Assembly (NCBI GenBank): GCA_029237695.1
Contig: CM055265.1
Coordinates: 217,423,679-217,487,678, forward strand
DNA length: 64,000 nucleotides
Reading direction: 5' to 3'
Source of the DNA: Conchocele bisecta
Taxonomy: Eukaryota > Mollusca > Bivalvia > Lucinida > Thyasiridae
Both the position numbers and the translations under genes were made by a program. A model generated the notes under the pieces. The model worked only from the letters and a program-made list of their open reading frames with translations, was not told the DNA's origin and searched no databases. Below, piece after piece: positions 59,418 to 64,000 of the stretch (the stretch's first letter is position 1; every line of letters begins with the position of its first letter).

Positions 59418-60540
59418 CAAGGTGTATGATCACGTGGTACTAACAACAACAACAAGTACCGATTCAAAGTACGTATTCTTTTATAGTGTTCTTATTACGT
59501 AACGTATTTTGATGAAATATGGCGCATCAAACGCGTCTTGTTAAGCTGAATTTGGTGGTCTCTGTTTTCTCGCCCAAACTTCTGTCGTTTTTGCGAAGAA
59601 TCGATTTCCGTGTTGCAAAAACGACATAAGTTTGTACAACCAAATGCACAGGTGGAAGACTCGCACCTATGACACCTAACAAATGCCTATTAAAAAAAAT
59701 CCCATTACCCCACCCACTTGGTCTCGTACATTATCATCTTCTATTTATAGAAAGGTGGGTAAGAATATGGCTATTATAGAAAGAGCCCTCTCTTTTCCGA
59801 TTCGCACAAACACAATAAACATCGATTAAATGTATGAAATATGTCTCTGGCAATCGATAAAGGTATTAGGTGTGTGAATATACTCACTTCAAATCGCTGT
59901 TTCAAGCATTTATTCAGTTATTCGCGTTTTGATTACCCCATCCAAAACGAAAGAATCTCACACAGAATCGGAGGCCATCCGGCGTGGATTATCGGTCATA
60001 TTTGGCCGAAAGCTGATAGCCAGCTCAGACTAATGACGTGCACCATGACGTGCACATTAGAAACTCCAACCATACAAAGTTCGTCCAATTATGATCGTTC
60101 ACCGATCTAAAAAAAACACTTTTTTGTCTAATTTCGTTCATTATCTGGAACCGGGTCAATGCACCATTCCATAATACAACCGGAAGCGTCTATGTAAAGA
60201 ACATCTCTGATTGGCTAAATCTAAACTGTGATGACGTCATTCAAGCTATTTCGGAATTCCGGAAGACAATCTGATAGTACTCGAATCATGAATGAAATTA
60301 GAAAAAGGTTTTATTTAGATCGGTGAACGATCACAATTGGACGAACTTTGTATGGTTGGAGTTTCTAATGTATATGGTCATGTTGCACGACTTTAGTTTG
60401 AGTTGGCGATCAGTTATTGGCAAAATATGACCGATAATCCACGGCGGACGGCCTCCGATTATGTGTGAGATTCTTTCTTACACGCAAATTTCGCTTTGGA
60501 TGGGGTTGTTGTTATTGTAACCACGTGATCATGCACCTTG
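59418..60540. mobile_element. MITE family C, copy 10, with internal insertion
   Basis: Left arm from CAAGGTGTATGATCACGTGG to the core (TCGATTTCCGTG, ACGACATAAGTTTG). The normal sequence is lost at about 59640, and only the terminal TTGTAACCACGTGATCATGC reappears at 60515. Between them lies an unrelated inverted-repeat block. Confidence 0.8.
59931..60509. mobile_element. Inverted-repeat block, about 180-bp arms
   Basis: Left arm ACCCCATCCAAAACGAAAGA, CGGAGGCCATCCGGCGTGGA, TTATCGGTCATATTTGG, ACTCCAACCATACAAAGTTC, GATCGTTCACCGATCTAAA. The right arm carries the complements in reverse order from 60318 to 60506. The spacer is about 200 bp. Non-coding. Confidence 0.8.
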
Positions 60541-60853
60541 ATCTGGTGGCTGGTACGTGTTGCTAGACGGGAATTACGGATGTTTACATTACGGCAAGCG
60601 ATGACTCCAGTAAACACACTATCTCTCGACTTGCCTCTCAGACACGTATTACAATTCCTGGTGTGTGGTCTTTGATGTTTCCTTCAAACGATACGAGTTA
60701 ATTACTTTGTAAAGGTCAACATGTATTTTCTGTAATTGCAGCGGGCGACCTGCCGTTATGTTTAAAGCCGTTTCGCTAATTAAATGGAAGATGTGGGAAT
60801 GCACATTTAAACATGTAGCACTGTACATAGAGAAAGTCATGCTATTCTCGTGT
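60541..60853. other. No gene seen
   Basis: Nothing recognised. Confidence 0.3.
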
Positions 60854-60955
60854 AATATCACGTTTATCAGGCAAGGCTAGGAAACGCATAGGAATACCGA
60901 GGCTAGCCGAGGAATTCCTACCGTTTCCGAGCCGAGTATGATACAGTTGATATCA
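60854..60955. mobile_element. Foldback element family K, copy 2
   Basis: TATCACGTTTATCAGGCAAG, GCTAGGAAACGCATAGGAAT facing GAGGAATTCCTACCGTTTCC, ending GTTGATATCA. Same architecture as 9609-9709. Confidence 0.82.
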
Positions 60956-61604
60956 ACATACATTGAAAACTCGCCTGTATTATATGTATCAGGAACTGGT
61001 TTACACAGTGGATACGCCTGGTTATTGTCTTTGACTGGAATGTGAACGCTGTGTCAGGACATTGACGTCAGTCTATGTAACTAGGCGAAAGTATTTTTTT
61101 TTTTATGAACTGGTGCATTTGGTCATCGTTATTATTTGATACAGCAATATGTTTGCAATCGCCGTGTATTCGTTTAATATACGGCTGGCTGCATGGTACA
61201 CTGTACATAGCTCGGCATACACTTGTATTACCATCAGTCAAGATACATAAATGTGAATTCAGATTCTACTGTGACCTACTATGAGCTCAACTGCCCAATG
61301 GGCGATTTTCAAAATCGACCGTTCTAAGGTGGGCGGTACACAATTCGTATATGTCTATGGTATGATGTGTTGTGTCCATTCTCGTCTGCTGATAGCGTAT
61401 TATGACATGGTACTTTTATGTATGCCATTAGTACACTGAGCAAGCGCATACTGATGTGGTACCGTCACCGCTTTGATCGCGTTGAGTCCTCAAATGGGTT
61501 GTGCATCTGTCCCTCATTGCTACGAAACCGTCCTCTATGGCTGTGATTCTGTCCTCCTTCTATGTCCATTGGGTGATTCTGTCCTCAAATGAGACTGTGA
61601 CTGG

Positions 61605-61810
61605 AGTCATACGACCAGTGTATATACAGATCGGCCTGTGCATCCGCACAGTCTGATCAGGATCTGTACAGTTCGCCATTCCGTCAATGAAACACCCGTC
61701 ATGCTTCTAACGAGCGATATGGATCGTTATAAGGCTTCACGAGTGTGTCATTTGATCAGGATCTACACTTGTCACAGATCCAAGCCCCATTTCTCCAGTC
61801 ACAGATACAT
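61605..61810. mobile_element. MITE family H, copy
   Basis: CTGTGACTGGAGTCATACGA at the left and GCCCCATTTCTCCAGTCACA at the right. Interior GTGCATCCGCACAGTCTGAT and GAACACCCGTCATGCTTC-like block as in other copies. Confidence 0.7.
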
Positions 61811-61813
61811 ATA

Positions 61814-62097
61814 GCTATTTATCCCGTCAACACAGTGCGTATGTGCCGTGAAACACGGTCCCGTGAAACATTTTTGATATGTCAATACGATTTGGCGATG
61901 CGGCTGGGGTTATTTTTTTGCATTTTAAAGCTATTTGTAATGTTAACGGGATAAATAGAATAGTAGGTTAGTGCCGTCAATGGGGAAAATATCTGGCGCG
62001 GCACGGAAACGGGATATGCTCGGCAAAGCCTCGCCCATCCCGTTTCCTAAGCATTGCCAGATATTTTGTCCCATTCACGGCACTAACCTACTATTCT
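61814..62097. mobile_element. Two abutting foldbacks (family I, copy 2) beside exon 2
   Basis: The first (TATTTATCCCGTCAACACAG facing TTAACGGGATAAATA) is followed directly by a stronger hairpin. The hairpin arms are GAATAGTAGGTTAGTGCCGT, CAATGGGGAAAATATCTGGC facing GCCAGATATTTTGTCCCATT then CACGGCACTAACCTACTATT. The right arm ends about 42 bp before the exon 2 acceptor. Confidence 0.82.
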
Positions 62098-62139
62098 TTA
62101 TGAGTATGTCCTCCATTGATGACCGGCTGTGTGTTTCAG

Positions 62140-62222
62140 TGGACGACGTGGAGCGGACGGTGACCATCCAACTGGACGGCGAGGAGGCCACCATGGAGTT
62201 CAACGACGCGCTCGAGGAGGAG
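62140..62222 (+). CDS. RGK-family GTPase, coding exon 2
   Basis: An 83-bp exon with acceptor TGTGTTTCAG| and donor |GTGAGT. With the single base carried over from exon 1 it makes 28 codons and ends in phase 0. The peptide (VERTVTIQLDGEEATMEF, then NDALEEE) aligns with the switch I to G3 part of Rad/Rem proteins, where the vertebrate pattern is R-x-hydrophobic-VDGEE followed by D-x-W-E. The aspartate and glutamate of that RGK-specific DxWE motif are kept, but the tryptophan position is leucine (DALE). This exon carries on directly from the P-loop exon 37.5 kb upstream with no missing core sequence. The remaining GTPase exons (G4, G5 and the C-terminal membrane/calmodulin-binding tail) must lie beyond the window. 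Reading is also open upstream of the acceptor (back to about 61971), but that stretch is repeat-derived and not expected to be coding. Confidence 0.88.
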
Positions 62223-63008
62223 GTGAGTTCTCGTCTTATCATAGGACCAGTCCATGTATATAGTTATTTCATGGACAGTCGGCGAACAGTCGAAACCATT
62301 GTCTCGATGTGCTGTTGACGACTCGGGGCACTATTACCCGATGCCGACGGCAGACACACACACACACGGACAGACACATTCATTATTGCAGCACCCAAAC
62401 ACAATATGTTTTGACTCTTGCCCCAATGACCAAGAAATAACTGTTTATTATTCAACATGTAATATTTCGTATTTGATACAATGAACGTGAATTTGGGATG
62501 GAGCGCATCGACTGTCATGATTTTAGGGGCGAACATAGTTTTGACTATTCCACAAGCACGCAGAAGTATTGCCAGGCACTTGAAACGATTTCTCAGACAC
62601 ATCAAAATACAGGCAATTAGTCAAAACTGTGTAATATCAACGTATATAATAGGGTTAACTGTATTGAAGTTTTCAAATTTGCGGCGTATATCAGAAAGTG
62701 ATAGGTTGGAAAATCTGTTTAATGGCTACGCGCTAGCGGAGCCAGTAAACATGTTTTCCGACTTATCATTTTCTGATATACGCAGCAAATTTCAAAATTA
62801 CAATGCGGTTAACCTATTTCTAATGCACTCCTTTACTACTGGCGTAGAAATACATATTGAAATAATTTGCGACCGTTCATCAACAATTATATACCTGTAA
62901 TGTATGACCATCAGCCAATCAGATTGCGTATTATTTATAGAGTGCATTATAAAAGGAGTTTGGTACATAGTAGTAGGCACAATGGACCGTCAATCCACGC
63001 AACACTTA
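62223..63008. other. Start of intron 2; one unexplained open frame
   Basis: Follows the exon 2 donor GTGAGT. An ATG-initiated 139-codon frame on + (62481-62900) has mixed composition but no recognised domain and may be chance. A (AC)n run lies near 62356-62368. Confidence 0.4.
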
Positions 63009-63248
63009 GGGCTCGTTTCACTAAACTTCGTACGACAAACATGTTCTGACATACACAACGGAAATGTTCAGTAAAGTTCGAATTAGCAGTCAAATTTGAC
63101 AGATATGTGGTGAATTATTCAGATATAAGGTGCTCAACATTTCTGTGGTAAATCGTGTCCATCAGCGAACTACATGTATGTGTGCTGTGAAATCATGTAC
63201 ATTTGCATAAGACCGTTGTTATCGTACGAAGTTTAGTGACACTGCCCC
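63009..63248. mobile_element. MITE family F, diverged copy 5
   Basis: GGGCTCGTTTCACTAAACTT at the left and CGTACGAAGTTTAGTGACAC then TGCCCC at the right. The interior is unlike the other copies, so only the ends are conserved. Confidence 0.7.
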
Positions 63249-63507
63249 AAATCCACAGCATCCCAGCCAGAACACTAAACAGCCAGTGCCCGCGGGCCGT
63301 GTGCTTGCACTATAAGGAACACGGGTCAACGGAAGGCAGAACTCAATACATGTTGATTTACTAGATGCCAGTTACTATACTTACACCAGTACAGATAGGT
63401 GAAATAAATAATGGTAAACCCGTAACGTATGGTAACCTATTGTGCGCACGATTAGTTCAAACGTTGCGTAGAAGTCAATATAGCACAGTTCACTGACACA
63501 CACATGT

Positions 63508-63852
63508 CCGTTCGCAGGAATTAATTTAGGGGGGTGCGGTGCGTTATCGACGGCACGAAGGGCAAAAACCGTTTTGTGTACATCCACGGATAAACTTTCA
63601 CCCCTAAGTAACTGGAATGGCTGTTAATTTTGCAACCAATCCAATCATCACAAAATGATTTTCAGACCAGTCCATTTATGAATATGAGGTGTTTTTGTTC
63701 TCAAAATTATGAAAATTACTTGCAAAAAGTATAGATCCTGATGAGACGGCTCATCTGGATCTAAACTTTTTGCCAATACCACTATACAGGCATGTGGTGT
63801 TGAAAGGGTTAAGGGGGTGCGTACGCGCCCGTTGCACCCCTCTGCCTGCGCA
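63508..63852. mobile_element. MITE family M, diverged copy 2
   Basis: CGTTCGCAGGAATTAATTTA then GGGGGGTGCG at the left; AAGGGGGTGCGTACGCGCCC then GTTGCACCCCTCTGCCTGCG at the right. The hairpin GATCCTGATGAGACGGCTCA is shorter than in copy 1. Confidence 0.78.
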
Positions 63853-64000
63853 CCTACATACTGCAAGGGAACTATAAAGGCAACTGCATGTGTGTATATA
63901 GTAACTTTGGTGCACTACATATATTTAAATGTGAATGTATACAAAATGCCATTTATTAATATGTAATGCCCGTTACTGACTGACGTAAATGCTATAACAC

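Larger units (their letters stand above)
24604..62139 (+). other. Intron 1 of the RGK GTPase gene
   Basis: The stretch between the GTGAGT donor after exon 1 and the TTTCAG acceptor before exon 2, about 37.5 kb. Phase matches across the gap. It is packed with transposable elements, listed separately, and shows no second host gene. No shorter alternative partner exon for exon 1 was recognised inside it, but a small alternative exon cannot be excluded without transcripts. Confidence 0.85.

Noticed and set aside
61971..62139. Upstream extension of exon 2 as coding
   Set aside because: The frame is open, but the sequence is the arm of a palindromic repeat and a strong acceptor lies at 62139 with matching phase.

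Overview
The window is animal nuclear DNA, probably from a lophotrochozoan and most likely a mollusc. It holds one recognisable host gene, on the + strand: an RGK-type (Rad/Gem/Rem) small GTPase. Coding exon 1 (23874-24603) and coding exon 2 (62140-62222) are separated by an intron of about 37.5 kb, and the rest of the gene lies beyond the right edge. The mollusc assignment is an inference. It rests on the intron/exon style, the sparse coding, the many short palindromic transposons, and a SINE-like tail (TTAGCTGTTGATAGG..GTTAAACACC) of a type I associate with mollusc genomes.

Left flank (1-23.8 kb). This part holds a decayed cysteine-rich, probably transposon-related gene on the - strand (1-1720), broken by a MITE with a clean 5-bp target duplication. 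It also has a CTC microsatellite (4.3-4.65 kb), many foldback elements, a palindromic array (10.99-11.33 kb), a 61-bp GC-rich minisatellite organised in 367-bp higher-order units (12.97-14.87 kb), and TTAA-flanked elements at 11.4, 17.2 and 18.2 kb.

RGK gene and intron (23.87-62.2 kb). Exon 1 encodes a long basic/serine-rich N-terminal extension and the P-loop. Exon 2 encodes the switch I to G3 segment. The intron holds a dead non-LTR retrotransposon (25.1-26.15 kb), a 15-bp satellite with long but spurious open frames (36.65-38.18 kb), a 46-bp satellite (38.58-39.0 kb), a degenerate Tc1-type transposon nested inside a palindromic MITE (42.25-44.25 kb), a 2.84-kb inverted-repeat element (50.4-53.24 kb) and a three-level nested insertion (55.05-57.24 kb). 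A palindromic element ends only about 42 bp before the exon 2 splice acceptor.

Repeat families. I grouped the dispersed elements by their terminal repeats and named them A to Q locally; none has been compared with a database. Family C (ends CAAGGTG..ATGATCACGTGG, about 400 bp, two self-complementary arms) is the most abundant, with ten full or interrupted copies plus one half copy. Families D (TTAA target), G and N (CAGTG ends, TA target) and A (TA target) look like non-autonomous DNA transposons.

No bacterial-type operons, CRISPR arrays, rRNA genes or intact tRNA genes were seen. No clearly novel functional system was found. The interest lies in the nested and palindromic repeat architecture around a single regulatory GTPase gene.
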